The notes under the pieces: model-generated | What the model saw: only the letters and a program-made list of their open reading frames with translations | Told to the model about the DNA's origin: nothing | Database searches by the model: none | Origin: Paraburkholderia lycopersici | GTDB lineage: Bacteria > Pseudomonadota > Gammaproteobacteria > Burkholderiales > Burkholderiaceae | Reading direction: 5' to 3' | Assembly: GCF_900096975.1 (NCBI RefSeq) | Contig: NZ_FMYQ01000001.1 | Span: forward strand, 186,001-250,000 | Length of the DNA: 64,000 nt | Made by a program: the position numbers and the translations under genes | Part shown: positions 11,883 to 20,166 of the stretch, one piece after another | Position numbering within the stretch: position 1 is the stretch's first letter | How the letters are laid out: each line of letters opens with the position of its first letter

Positions 11883-12719
11883 ATGGCCCAGGACAAACTG
11901 ATCGCGTGTCACGATTGCGACGCGCTCTACCGCAAACCGCGGCTGCTCGGCCGCCAGACGGCGCGCTGCTCGCGCTGCGGCGCGACGCTCTACAGCAGCG
12001 CCGCGTCCCAGCTCGACCGCATCTGCGCCATCACGGTCGCCGCGCTCTTCACGTTCATCATCGCCCAGTCGTTTCCGATCATCGAGCTCGACGCGAACGG
12101 CATCACCACGGAATCGAGCCTGTTCGGCGCGCTCGTCGTGCTGTGGTACGAAGACATGGAGATCGTCGCGGTGATGGTGTTCTGCGCGACCATCCTCTTT
12201 CCGCTCACGGAGATGGTGGCGCTGCTCTACGTGCTGCTGCCGGTGCGGCGCGGCTTCATTCCGCCGGGGTTCGACCTCGTGCTGCGTGCCATCCAGTTCG
12301 TGCGGCCCTGGGGCATGCTCGAAGTGTTCATGCTGGGCGTGCTCATCACGATCGTGAAGATGGTGAGCCTCGCGCGCGTGATTCCCGAAACCGCGCTCTT
12401 CGCCTTCGGCGCGCTCACGCTGATGTTCACCGTCGTCGTCACCTTCGATGCGCGCACGCTCTGGGACATCGCCGACGGCCTGCGCGACGCCGCGCGCGCG
12501 GCCCGCGAAGGCGGCGCCGGCCAGGATGGCGCAGGGGGGGATTCCGGCGGCCCGAAATCGCCACAATCGCCGCAATCGCCGCAATCGCCGCAATCGCCGG
12601 GCTCGCCGTCGCCGGTATCGGCTCACCCGCTGGCCGGGTCCGAAATCCGCGACGCGGGCGCGAACGCGCAAGACCCGGCAACGCCGCGCGGCAACCCGCT
12701 CCTCAAGGCGCCCCGATGA
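11883..12719 (+). CDS. pqiA: Paraquat-inducible protein A, first half-protein
   Basis: PqiA is the inner-membrane component of the Pqi (MCE) envelope lipid-transport system. In E. coli one PqiA contains two repeats; here each repeat is a separate gene. This 278-residue protein starts MAQDKLIACHDCDAL and has a zinc-ribbon-like C-x2-C (CHDC, CSRC) followed by four TM helices. The C-terminal ~60 residues are low-complexity: a 9-base repeat encodes repeated Gln-Ser-Pro. The stop codon overlaps the next ATG (ATGA), so translation is probably coupled. The start at 11883 is chosen because conservation begins there. Confidence 0.9.
   Translation: MAQDKLIACHDCDALYRKPRLLGRQTARCSRCGATLYSSAASQLDRICAITVAALFTFIIAQSFPIIELDANGITTESSLFGALVVLWYEDMEIVAVMVFCATILFPLTEMVALLYVLLPVRRGFIPPGFDLVLRAIQFVRPWGMLEVFMLGVLITIVKMVSLARVIPETALFAFGALTLMFTVVVTFDARTLWDIADGLRDAARAAREGGAGQDGAGGDSGGPKSPQSPQSPQSPQSPGSPSPVSAHPLAGSEIRDAGANAQDPATPRGNPLLKAPR
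12555..12599 (+). repeat. 9-bp tandem repeat within pqiA1
   Basis: The unit CAATCGCCG is repeated four times perfectly (12564-12599), with a degenerate copy before it at 12555-12563. In frame it encodes Gln-Ser-Pro triplets in the tail of the first PqiA protein. Because the unit is a multiple of three, slippage would change tail length without breaking the frame. Confidence 0.9.
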
Positions 12720-13384
12720 AATACCAGACCGCCGCCGACGCCGGCTATATCGCCTGTCACGCCTGCGGACACGTGCAGCCGCACGTGCGTCCGCGCACGG
12801 GCCTGCACCCGCGCTGCGGGCGCTGCGGCTCGCCCATGCACGAGCGCAACCCCGACAGCATCATGCGCACGTGGGCGCTCCTCATCGCCGCGGCGCTGCT
12901 CTACATCCCCGCCAATCTGCTGCCCGTCATGCACACGGCCTCGCTCGTCGGCGACGAGGACGACACCATCATGAGCGGCGTGGTCTACTTCTGGACCTCG
13001 GGCGACTGGCCGCTCGCCGTCATCGTCTTCATCGCGAGCATTCTCGTGCCGATGCTCAAGCTCTCGGTGCTCGCGCTGCTCGCGTTCACCTCGCAGCGCC
13101 GCTCGACATGGCGCCCCGTCGAACGCACGAAGCTCTTCCGGCTCGTCGAATTCATCGGGCGCTGGTCGATGCTGGACGTGTTCGTCGTCACGCTAACCGT
13201 CGCGCTGGTACGCTTCCAGTCGCTTGCGGTCATCACGGCGGGCCCCGGCGCGATCGCGTTCGGCTCGGTCGTGATCCTGACGATGATCGCCTCGATGCAG
13301 TTCGATCCGCGCCTCATCTGGGACCCGGTGGACGAAGACAGACACAAACCTGCGCAACACTCTCAGGATCACGCTCATGAATAG
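12716..13384 (+). CDS. pqiA: Paraquat-inducible protein A, second half-protein
   Basis: The second single-repeat PqiA (222 aa) has two cysteine pairs, CHAC at the N-terminus and CGRC ~20 residues later, then four TM helices beginning at IMRTWALLIAAALLYIPANLLPVM. The conserved stretch YIPANLLPVM and the block SGVVYFWTSGDWPLAVIVFIASILVPMLKL are typical of PqiA repeats. It overlaps the upstream gene by 4 bp and the downstream pqiB by 8 bp. It likely works with the first half as a heterodimer equivalent of E. coli PqiA (inference). Confidence 0.92.
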   Translation: MKYQTAADAGYIACHACGHVQPHVRPRTGLHPRCGRCGSPMHERNPDSIMRTWALLIAAALLYIPANLLPVMHTASLVGDEDDTIMSGVVYFWTSGDWPLAVIVFIASILVPMLKLSVLALLAFTSQRRSTWRPVERTKLFRLVEFIGRWSMLDVFVVTLTVALVRFQSLAVITAGPGAIAFGSVVILTMIASMQFDPRLIWDPVDEDRHKPAQHSQDHAHE

Positions 13385-14990
13385 TCCGGAAGGACCGACC
13401 CCGCCCAATCTGCCCGAGCCGGAGATCGTCAAGCCGAGGCGCTGGCTGCCTTCGCTCGTGTGGATCGTGCCGATCGTCGCCGCGCTGATCGGCGTGGCGC
13501 TCGTCGTGAAGTCGGTCGCCATGCGCGGCCCGACCATCACGATCAGCTTCTCGAGCGCCGAGGGCCTCGAGCCGGGCAAGACCAAGGTCAAGTACAAGGA
13601 CGTCGACATCGGCTCGGTGCGCGCGATCAAGCTCTCGCCCAACCTTTCGCACGTGATCGTCACGGTCGAGCTCACCAAGGACGGCGAACGATTCGCCGTG
13701 AAGGACAGCCGCTTCTGGGTCGTGCGCCCGCGCGTGGGCGCAAGCGGCGTTTCGGGGCTCACCACGCTGCTCTCCGGTTCGTACATCGGCGCGGATGCCG
13801 GCCGCTCGCAGGAATCGGAAAGCGACTTTGTCGGGCTCGAGGCCCCGCCGGCCGTGACCATCGACGAGAAAGGCCACCGCTATACGCTGCACAGCGGGAC
13901 GCTCGGCTCGCTCGACATCGGCACGCCGATTTTCTTCCGGCGCATCCAGGTGGGCCAGGTGACGGGCTACTCGCTCGACAAGGACGGCACCGGCGTGACG
14001 GTGCAGGTGTTCGTGAGCGCGCCGTTCGACCAGTACGTCGGCACCAACACGCGCTGGTGGCACGCGAGCGGCGTGAACGTGCAGCTCGACTCGAGCGGCA
14101 TCAAGGTCAACACGCAGTCGCTCGCCACGATCGTCGTGGGCGGCCTCGCGTTCCAGGCCCCCGCGGGCCAGTCCATGGGCCCGCAAGCGCCCGACAACGC
14201 CACGTTCGCGCTCGCCTCCGACGAATCCGAGGCGATGCGCGAGCCGGACGGCGCGCCGCAGCGCGTGGTCATGTACTTCAATCAGTCGCTGCGCGGCCTT
14301 TCGGTGGGCGCGCCGGTCGACTTCCGCGGCATCGTGCTCGGCCAGGTGACCGACATCGGCATCGAGTACGACCCGAAGCAGCACAACTTCACGATGCCCG
14401 TGACGATCGATCTCTATCCGCTGCGCCTGTCGCGCCGCATCCGCGGAGAACCTCCCGCGCCGCATACGCCGCAAAGCCGGGAGCTGATCAAGCGGCTCGT
14501 GGCGCGCGGGCTGCGCGGCCAGTTGCGCACCGGCAACCTCATCACGGGCCAGCTTTACGTCGCGCTCGACATCTTCCCCAAGGCCGGGCCCGCGGGGATC
14601 GACCTCAACCGCGACCCGCTCGAGCTGCCCACCGTGCCGAACTCGCTGGAAGAGCTGCAGCTTCAGGTGGCGGACATCGCGAAGAAGCTCGACCAGATCC
14701 CGTTCGACAAGATCGGCAACAACCTGAACGAGTCGCTCAAGACCGCCAACCAGCTGTTCGCCCAGGTGAACGACCAGATCCTGCCGCAGATGCGCGGCAC
14801 GCTCGACGAAGCGCAGAAGACCTTCAGCGCCGCGCAGTCCACGCTGCAGCAGGATTCGCCGCTGCAGTCCGACGTGCATCAGGCGATGCAGGAACTCACG
14901 CGCACGCTGCAATCGCTCAATTCGCTCTCCGACTATCTGGAGCGCCATCCCGAATCGCTGCTGCGCGGCAAATCTGGAGACAAGCCATGA
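13377..14990 (+). CDS. pqiB: MCE-domain intermembrane transport protein PqiB
   Basis: PqiB is anchored in the inner membrane and forms a hexameric tube of stacked MCE domains that spans the periplasm to carry phospholipids. The 537-residue protein has one N-terminal TM helix (WLPSLVWIVPIVAALIGVALVV) and three MCE repeats starting near GPTITISFSSAEGLEPGKTKVKYKDVDIG, HSGTLGSLDIGTPIFFRRIQVG, and QSLRGLSVGAPVDFRGIVLG. The C-terminal ~100 residues are helical with heptad-like spacing. The start overlaps the end of pqiA2 and the stop overlaps the start of pqiC. Confidence 0.95.
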   Translation: MNSPEGPTPPNLPEPEIVKPRRWLPSLVWIVPIVAALIGVALVVKSVAMRGPTITISFSSAEGLEPGKTKVKYKDVDIGSVRAIKLSPNLSHVIVTVELTKDGERFAVKDSRFWVVRPRVGASGVSGLTTLLSGSYIGADAGRSQESESDFVGLEAPPAVTIDEKGHRYTLHSGTLGSLDIGTPIFFRRIQVGQVTGYSLDKDGTGVTVQVFVSAPFDQYVGTNTRWWHASGVNVQLDSSGIKVNTQSLATIVVGGLAFQAPAGQSMGPQAPDNATFALASDESEAMREPDGAPQRVVMYFNQSLRGLSVGAPVDFRGIVLGQVTDIGIEYDPKQHNFTMPVTIDLYPLRLSRRIRGEPPAPHTPQSRELIKRLVARGLRGQLRTGNLITGQLYVALDIFPKAGPAGIDLNRDPLELPTVPNSLEELQLQVADIAKKLDQIPFDKIGNNLNESLKTANQLFAQVNDQILPQMRGTLDEAQKTFSAAQSTLQQDSPLQSDVHQAMQELTRTLQSLNSLSDYLERHPESLLRGKSGDKP

Positions 14991-15742
14991 CGTTCCGACG
15001 CGTCCCCGCCCTTGCCACGTTCGGCGCGCTGGGCGCGCTGACGGTGGCAGCCGCGCTCGCGGGCTGCGCCTCGCCCGCCAGCCGCTTCTACACGCTCAGC
15101 CCGACCGACGACACGGCGCGCGCGACCGCCGCGCCGAGCGCGGGCAACGCCCGGTGGCTGGTCGAACTGGCGCCCGTGGATGTGCCGCCGCAGGTCGCGA
15201 AGGCGCAGCTCGTCGTGCAGACCGACGCCAACCGGGTGCGCGTGCTCGAGCAGGAGCGCTGGGCCTCGATGCCCGGCGACGAGATCCGCCGCGCGCTTTC
15301 GGGCGACCTCACGCAGCAGCTCGGCACCATCGACGTGTACGGCTCGCCGCATCCGGCCGGCGTACCCGTGTACCGCGTGAGCGTGAACGTGCAGCGCTTC
15401 GAGTCGTGGCCGGGCTCGCATGCGCTCGTCGACGCCGTATGGAGCGTGCGCTCGCTCGACACGCAAACCGTCATGACCTGCCGCAGCGTGCTCAACGAGC
15501 CCGTCGGCGACGGCTACGACGCGCTCGTGGTCGGCCACCGCCGCGCGATCGAGGCGCTCTCGCAGTCGATCGCGAGCGGCGTGCGCGCGCTCGCGGCCGC
15601 ACCGCGCGCGAGCACGCCGGCGAGCGGCAAGAAGTCCGCCGCCATCGCACAGCCGGTGGCGAGCATCGCCTGCCCGCAAATGGCGCCCGCCGCGGCCGCC
15701 GGCCCGGGCTCCGCCACCGCGCCGCAATCCGCCGGCGGCTGA
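14987..15742 (+). CDS. pqiC: Outer-membrane lipoprotein PqiC
   Basis: PqiC is the outer-membrane lipoprotein at the end of the Pqi system (ABC-type transport auxiliary family). The 251-residue product has a signal peptide with a lipobox, VAAALAGC, with Cys near residue 23, followed by SRFYTLSP, the family start. Conserved features later are VPPQVAKAQLVVQ and RWASMPGDEIRRALSGDL. The last ~45 residues are Ala-rich and probably disordered. ATGA overlap with pqiB indicates translational coupling. Confidence 0.92.
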   Translation: MTFRRVPALATFGALGALTVAAALAGCASPASRFYTLSPTDDTARATAAPSAGNARWLVELAPVDVPPQVAKAQLVVQTDANRVRVLEQERWASMPGDEIRRALSGDLTQQLGTIDVYGSPHPAGVPVYRVSVNVQRFESWPGSHALVDAVWSVRSLDTQTVMTCRSVLNEPVGDGYDALVVGHRRAIEALSQSIASGVRALAAAPRASTPASGKKSAAIAQPVASIACPQMAPAAAAGPGSATAPQSAGG

Positions 15743-15849
15743 GCCGCCCACACCCCCTTGCGCGACCGGCAACGTCGCATCGCCGGGCCGCGCCAAGGCC
15801 AGACCGGGGCAGCACGTGCCGTCCCGGGCCGCCGTCCTGACCCACGCTT

Positions 15850-17988
15850 ATGTTCCGCTCTCTCAAGACACTCTGGAAAAAATGGCGCGCGTCGCGCAAC
15901 GCCGGGCACCAGCTCGACGCGCTGCTCGCGCTCGCCGACGCCGACGCCCCCTACGCGGAGCGCAGCGAATGGCTGATCGAGCTCGCGCACTGGATCCATC
16001 GCCGCGGCCATCTCGACAGCGCCGAAGGCGGGACGTCCCGCGCCGCAGCCGCCGGCGCCCCGCCGCACCGCGCGCCGCCCGAGCACGCGCGCGTGCGCTA
16101 CCTGCTGCACGTGCTCGAGCGCAACCCCGCCTGGAAGGACAACGTCGGCGCGATGCTGCGCAAGCTGCTGCGCGAGAGCGACGGCATCTCGCTGCTCTGC
16201 GACGCCGGCATGCCGGTGCATTCGGGCCTCCTCGGCGCACTCGTGGGCCGCCTGCAGGCGCTGATGATCCCGCCGGCGCCCAACCGGCGCGATCTCGCGG
16301 CGCTCGTCACGCTGATGTTCCCCGCGACGCACGATCCCGAATGGATCGCCACGCTGCCCCCCGATCTGCTTGCGCGGCTGCGGGCGCTGATCGCCGGAGC
16401 GGACGCGGCGGCCTCGCCGGGGCAGGGGCTAGGGCCGCACCCCGGCGAGTTCTCGCTCGACTTGCTGACCGCGCTGCACAACCTCACCTGCCAGATCAGC
16501 TCGACGGGCCTCTCGCCGACCGTGCGAAGCCGCCTCTCGAGCGACGACGCGCACGTGGCCGTCGAACGGCTGCCGTTCTATCGCCTCACGCGCGCGATGC
16601 TCGCGGTCGAGAACGCGCGCGACACGGGCGACGCGGCGCGCCTGCTGCCCGAGGTGACATGGCTGCGCCTGCTGCTCGACGACTGCCGCAAAGCCACCGA
16701 CGACGTGTTCGCTCACCTCTACCGCAACGGCGTGCGCGTGGACACGGTGTTCCAGGTCGAGCGCATGCGCATGCGCATCGTGCGCGCGGAGCGTCTGCTC
16801 GACGCCTGGATGGCCGCCGGCGACGCCCCGATGCAGGCGCGCCTCGTCGCGGACCTCGTCGAAGCGAACCAGCAGAGCCAGAGCATCGCGCACCTGCTGC
16901 GCAGCAACTTCGCGCTGCTCTCGCGCAAGGTGGTCGAGCTTTCCGCCGACACGGGCGAACACTACATCGCGCGCGACCGCGCCGAGTACCTCACGATGCT
17001 GCGCATGGCCGCGGGCGGCGGCCTCGTGACGGCGGTGACGGTGTACGTGAAGTTCGGCATCACGGGCGCGCACCTGCCGTCGATGATCGAGGGGGTCTTC
17101 GCGGGGATCAACTATGCGCTGAGCTTCCTCGTCATGCACTTCTGCCACCTCTCGCTCGCGACCAAGCAGCCCGCGATGACCGCGCCCACGCTCGCGCGCG
17201 AACTCGACGGCGCGACCGAGGCGCCGGGACGCGCGCGCTTCGCCTCGACCGTGGTGGCGCTCATGCGCACCCAGGCGGCGGCGGTAGCGGGCAACGTGCT
17301 GCTCGTGTTTCCGGCGTGTCTGGCCGTGCAACTGCTGTGCGGGTGGGTCTTTCACGCGAACCTGATCTCGCCCTTCAAGGCGCACGCGACGCTGCAATCG
17401 TTCTCGCTCGCCGGGCCCACGCCGTTCTACGCGGCGCTCACCGGCGTGCTGCTGTGGCTTTCCAGCCTCGTCGCCGGCTGGGCCGACAACTGGTTCGTGC
17501 TGCACCGCGTGGAAGACGCGCTCGCCTGGAACCGGCGGCTGCGCATGACGCTCGGCGTCGCGGGCGCGGCTCGGCTCGCGCACTTTTGCCGGACGAACGC
17601 GGCGGGCGTGTGGGGCAACATCGTGCTCGGCATGATGCTGGGCGTCGTGCCCGCCCTGGTTTCGGCGATCACGTTCCATTTCGAGGTGCGCCACGTGACG
17701 CTCTCGGCCGGTTCGATCGGCGTGGCGCTCGGCGTGCTCGGCGCTGACACGCTGCGCTCGGGCGAACTCTGGTGGGCGGTGGCGGGCGTCGCCAGCATGG
17801 CCGTGCTCAACGTCGCGGTGAGCTTCGCGCTCGCGCTGCAGATGGCGCTGCGCTCGCGCGACCTGCGGCGCAAGGACGTGCAGCCGCTCATGCGCGTGGT
17901 CTGGCGGCGCATCGTGCGCCGGCCGATCGATCTGGTGTGGCCGATGCGCAAGGGACAGACGGCGACAGAAGCAGAAAGCAGCCACTGA
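15850..17988 (+). CDS. SpecificRecomb-family membrane protein
   Basis: A 712-residue protein matching in layout the family annotated 'site-specific recombinase' (Pfam SpecificRecomb). The N-terminal ~330 residues are soluble and helical (FRSLKTLWKKWRASRN, RYLLHVLERNPAWKDNVG). From about residue 375 onward there are several strongly hydrophobic segments (GGGLVTAVTVYVKFGITGAHLP; NYALSFLVMHFCHLSLATKQPAMTAP; a pair near 475-540; others to 650). I see no tyrosine or serine recombinase catalytic motif. The multi-pass membrane architecture argues against a DNA recombinase; the true role is unknown. It sits alone, 107 bp after pqiC and 105 bp before the methyltransferase. Confidence 0.85.
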   Translation: MFRSLKTLWKKWRASRNAGHQLDALLALADADAPYAERSEWLIELAHWIHRRGHLDSAEGGTSRAAAAGAPPHRAPPEHARVRYLLHVLERNPAWKDNVGAMLRKLLRESDGISLLCDAGMPVHSGLLGALVGRLQALMIPPAPNRRDLAALVTLMFPATHDPEWIATLPPDLLARLRALIAGADAAASPGQGLGPHPGEFSLDLLTALHNLTCQISSTGLSPTVRSRLSSDDAHVAVERLPFYRLTRAMLAVENARDTGDAARLLPEVTWLRLLLDDCRKATDDVFAHLYRNGVRVDTVFQVERMRMRIVRAERLLDAWMAAGDAPMQARLVADLVEANQQSQSIAHLLRSNFALLSRKVVELSADTGEHYIARDRAEYLTMLRMAAGGGLVTAVTVYVKFGITGAHLPSMIEGVFAGINYALSFLVMHFCHLSLATKQPAMTAPTLARELDGATEAPGRARFASTVVALMRTQAAAVAGNVLLVFPACLAVQLLCGWVFHANLISPFKAHATLQSFSLAGPTPFYAALTGVLLWLSSLVAGWADNWFVLHRVEDALAWNRRLRMTLGVAGAARLAHFCRTNAAGVWGNIVLGMMLGVVPALVSAITFHFEVRHVTLSAGSIGVALGVLGADTLRSGELWWAVAGVASMAVLNVAVSFALALQMALRSRDLRRKDVQPLMRVVWRRIVRRPIDLVWPMRKGQTATEAESSH

Positions 17989-18055
17989 CGCGCCGCCGAG
18001 GAGCGCCCGGCAGCGCCGCCCAGCGCGCTCGTCCTGGGCGCCCGCGCAACCCGCG

Positions 18056-18061
18056 TACAAT
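18056..18061 (+). promoter_or_regulatory. -10 box of the RlmL-type methyltransferase gene
   Basis: TACAAT about 32 bp upstream of the ATG at 18094 would give a 5' leader of roughly 25 nt. The corresponding -35 element is weak. Confidence 0.45.
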
Positions 18062-18093
18062 AGCGCCTTCCCCGCAGCGTCCCATCCTCCTTC

Positions 18094-19410
18094 ATGTCTT
18101 TCGATTTCTTTGCCCCCTGCCCGCGCGGCCTCGAAGCCGCGCTCGCCGCCGAACTGGCCGAAACCGCGCAACGGCGCCTGCCGCCCGGCGCGCTCCAGGT
18201 CGGCGCCGAGGTGCCCGGCGGCGTGCATTTCCGCGGCAACTGGGCCGGCGGCATGGCCGCGAACCTGCATTCGCGCATTGCGAGCCGCGTGCTCCTGAAG
18301 ATCGCCCAGCGCCCGTACCGCAGCGAACAGGATATCTACGCGCTCGCGCGCGAGCAGCGCTGGGACCAGTGGTTCACGCCGAACGAGACGCTGCGCGTCG
18401 ACATTACCGCGATCAAGTCGCCGTTGCGCAGCCTCGAATTCGCCACGCTGCGCGTGAAGGATGCGATCTGCGACCGCATGCGCGACAAGGCGGGCGCGCG
18501 CCCGAGCATCGACACCGCATATCCGGACGTGCGCGTCTTCGCCTTCCTCACCGCGAACGAGTGCACGCTCTATCTCGACACCTCCGGCGAGCCGCTCTTC
18601 AAGCGCGGCTGGCGTCTGGACAAGGGCGCGGCCCCGCTGCGCGAGAATCTCGCCGCAGGCATCCTGCGCCTCACGGGCTGGACTGCCGGCACGCCGCTCT
18701 ACGATCCGATGTGCGGCAGCGGCACGTTCCTCGCGGAAGCGGCTCAGGTCGCGCTCGACATCGCGCCGGGGCTCGATCGCCGGTTCGGCTTCGAGTCGCT
18801 CAAGCAAGCCGACATGGCCGCCTGGCGGTACCTGAAGAGCGAGGCCAACACGGCGCGCAACACCGCGCAGGGCGGCTCGCGCGACCTTCTGATCTTCGGC
18901 AGCGACATCTCCGACGTCATGCTCGAGAAGGCGCGCGCGAACTTCAAGCGCGCGGGCTTCGGCAACGTGCCGCTCAAGCAGCTCGACGCGCGCAACATGA
19001 CGCCGCCCTCGGACGCGCCGGGCATTCTCGTGGCGAACCCGCCGTATGGCGAGCGTATCGAGGTACGCGGGCGCAACGCGCGCGGCGAGGCGCGCCCCAC
19101 GGCGCGCGAACTGCGCGGCGATGACGACGAGGGCTTCCGCCGCGCCAAAGACGACGCACCCGATGCCGAGTTCTTCCAGGCGCTCGGCGACGCGCTCAAA
19201 CAGCGCTTCACGGGCTGGCGCGCTTTCTTCCTCACCTCCGACCGCAAGCTGCCGGGCCAGTTGCGCCTGCGCGAAGCGGCCAAGACACCGCTCTACAATG
19301 GCGCGCTCGAATGCCGTCTGTTCCGCTTCGACCTGATCGCGGGCAGCGTGCGGCAGCGTCCGGCCGGCGGCGGTGCGAACACCCCCGAGCGCGGAGCCGA
19401 CGCGAACTGA
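18094..19410 (+). CDS. rlmL: THUMP-domain 23S rRNA (guanine-N2) methyltransferase, RlmL-type
   Basis: Predicted S-adenosylmethionine-dependent RNA methyltransferase that corresponds to the N-terminal (RlmL) half of the E. coli RlmKL fusion, which makes m2G2445 in 23S rRNA. Residues ~45-155 are the THUMP RNA-binding domain (ending DTSGEPLFKRGWR), followed by a Rossmann methyltransferase fold with DPMCGSGTFLAEAA (motif I) and the catalytic NPPYGERIEVRG (motif IV). At 438 residues it lacks the C-terminal RlmK domain. Assignment to RlmL rather than a related YcbY-like enzyme is by family. The product ends in a Gly/Ala/Arg-rich tail. Confidence 0.85.
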   Translation: MSFDFFAPCPRGLEAALAAELAETAQRRLPPGALQVGAEVPGGVHFRGNWAGGMAANLHSRIASRVLLKIAQRPYRSEQDIYALAREQRWDQWFTPNETLRVDITAIKSPLRSLEFATLRVKDAICDRMRDKAGARPSIDTAYPDVRVFAFLTANECTLYLDTSGEPLFKRGWRLDKGAAPLRENLAAGILRLTGWTAGTPLYDPMCGSGTFLAEAAQVALDIAPGLDRRFGFESLKQADMAAWRYLKSEANTARNTAQGGSRDLLIFGSDISDVMLEKARANFKRAGFGNVPLKQLDARNMTPPSDAPGILVANPPYGERIEVRGRNARGEARPTARELRGDDDEGFRRAKDDAPDAEFFQALGDALKQRFTGWRAFFLTSDRKLPGQLRLREAAKTPLYNGALECRLFRFDLIAGSVRQRPAGGGANTPERGADAN

Positions 19411-19710
19411 CGTTCGCATGACAACGCCGCGGGCGGCGCGCGCGCCGCCCGCGGCTATCCACCGTAGTGGATAGTCCTCGTCCTCTGCGGTCCCCCCGCT
19501 TCTTGCCCGTCGGCGCGCGACGTCTGCCCACGCGCGCTCCCGCCAAAAAATTCGAACCGCCCAGCGGGCTCCCCCAGGATCGGCGCGCCAAGGCTACTGA
19601 CAGCACGCTGTCAGCAGCCCCCCGGCACACTGCCTCTACGCCATCCGGCGAGGCGGCAGCCGCCCGGCTGCCGCCATTCACCGTCCGCCGTTGCCTTCGA
19701 GGAGCGCATT
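19411..19710. other. Hairpin-rich 300-bp intergenic region
   Basis: There is no supported gene here. The region holds four perfect inverted repeats: a 30-nt GC palindrome (19426-19455), an adjacent eight-bp stem CTATCCAC/GTGGATAG with CGTA loop (19455-19474), an 18-bp palindrome (19597-19614) and an 11-bp stem with a CC spacer (19652-19675). The first two probably form the terminator of the methyltransferase gene, although no T run follows. Confidence 0.7.
19597..19614. promoter_or_regulatory. 18-bp palindrome, candidate operator
   Basis: CTGACAGC-AC-GCTGTCAG is a perfect dyad about 97 bp upstream of the VOC gene. Its size and symmetry fit a dimeric repressor site. The protein that binds it is unknown. 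Confidence 0.4.
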
Positions 19711-20100
19711 GTGTCTACCGATCTGTCCCGTGTGATCTCGTGGTTCGAAATTCCCGCGCACGACCTGGAGCGCGCCGCCCGCTTTTACGAAACAGCCCTC
19801 GATACCTCGCTGCAGCGCGAGGTGGTCGGCGGCGTGCCGATGGCGCTCTTCGCGCACACCGAAACCGAAACCGGCGGCTGCATCGTGTTCAATCCGCACG
19901 ACGCCAAGCCCGACCCGAAAGGCGTGCTCGTCTATCTGAACGCGCAGCCTTCGGTCACGGCCGTGCTCGACCGCGTGGAAAAGGCGGGCGGCAGGCAACA
20001 GGGGCCGGCGGTCGAGCTGCCGAACCACTATGGCTACATCGGCTTTTTCATCGACACCGAGGGCAACCGCGTCGGCCTGCACGCGCCCAAGCTCGGCTAG
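19711..20100 (+). CDS. VOC-family (glyoxalase-like) protein
   Basis: A 129-residue protein of the vicinal oxygen chelate superfamily: SRVISWFEIPAHDLERAARFYETALDTSL is the first beta-alpha-beta-beta-beta module, and YGYIGFFIDTEGNRVGLHAPKLG is the C-terminal module with the usual D-x-E-GN-x-VGLH ending (the Glu is a typical metal ligand). The reaction cannot be inferred from sequence. The start is GTG, with GAGGAG about 7 bp upstream. A WYL-domain regulator follows 66 bp later on the same strand and may be co-expressed with it. Confidence 0.88.
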   Translation: MSTDLSRVISWFEIPAHDLERAARFYETALDTSLQREVVGGVPMALFAHTETETGGCIVFNPHDAKPDPKGVLVYLNAQPSVTAVLDRVEKAGGRQQGPAVELPNHYGYIGFFIDTEGNRVGLHAPKLG

Positions 20101-20166
20101 GCGGGGGGGCGGCATGCGGGCGGCGCTATCATCCGTGGTTATCCTCATCATCGCGCCCGCCCTCCC

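Noticed and set aside
12564..12599. Direct repeats as a possible CRISPR array
   Set aside because: Units are nine bases with no spacers and lie in frame inside a gene; a simple tandem repeat.
13314..14948. 544-codon minus-strand frame opposite pqiB
   Set aside because: Antisense to three clear MCE repeats; low-complexity composition.
16429..19419. 996-codon minus-strand frame
   Set aside because: Antisense to the SpecificRecomb protein and the RlmL-type enzyme; no recognisable domain.
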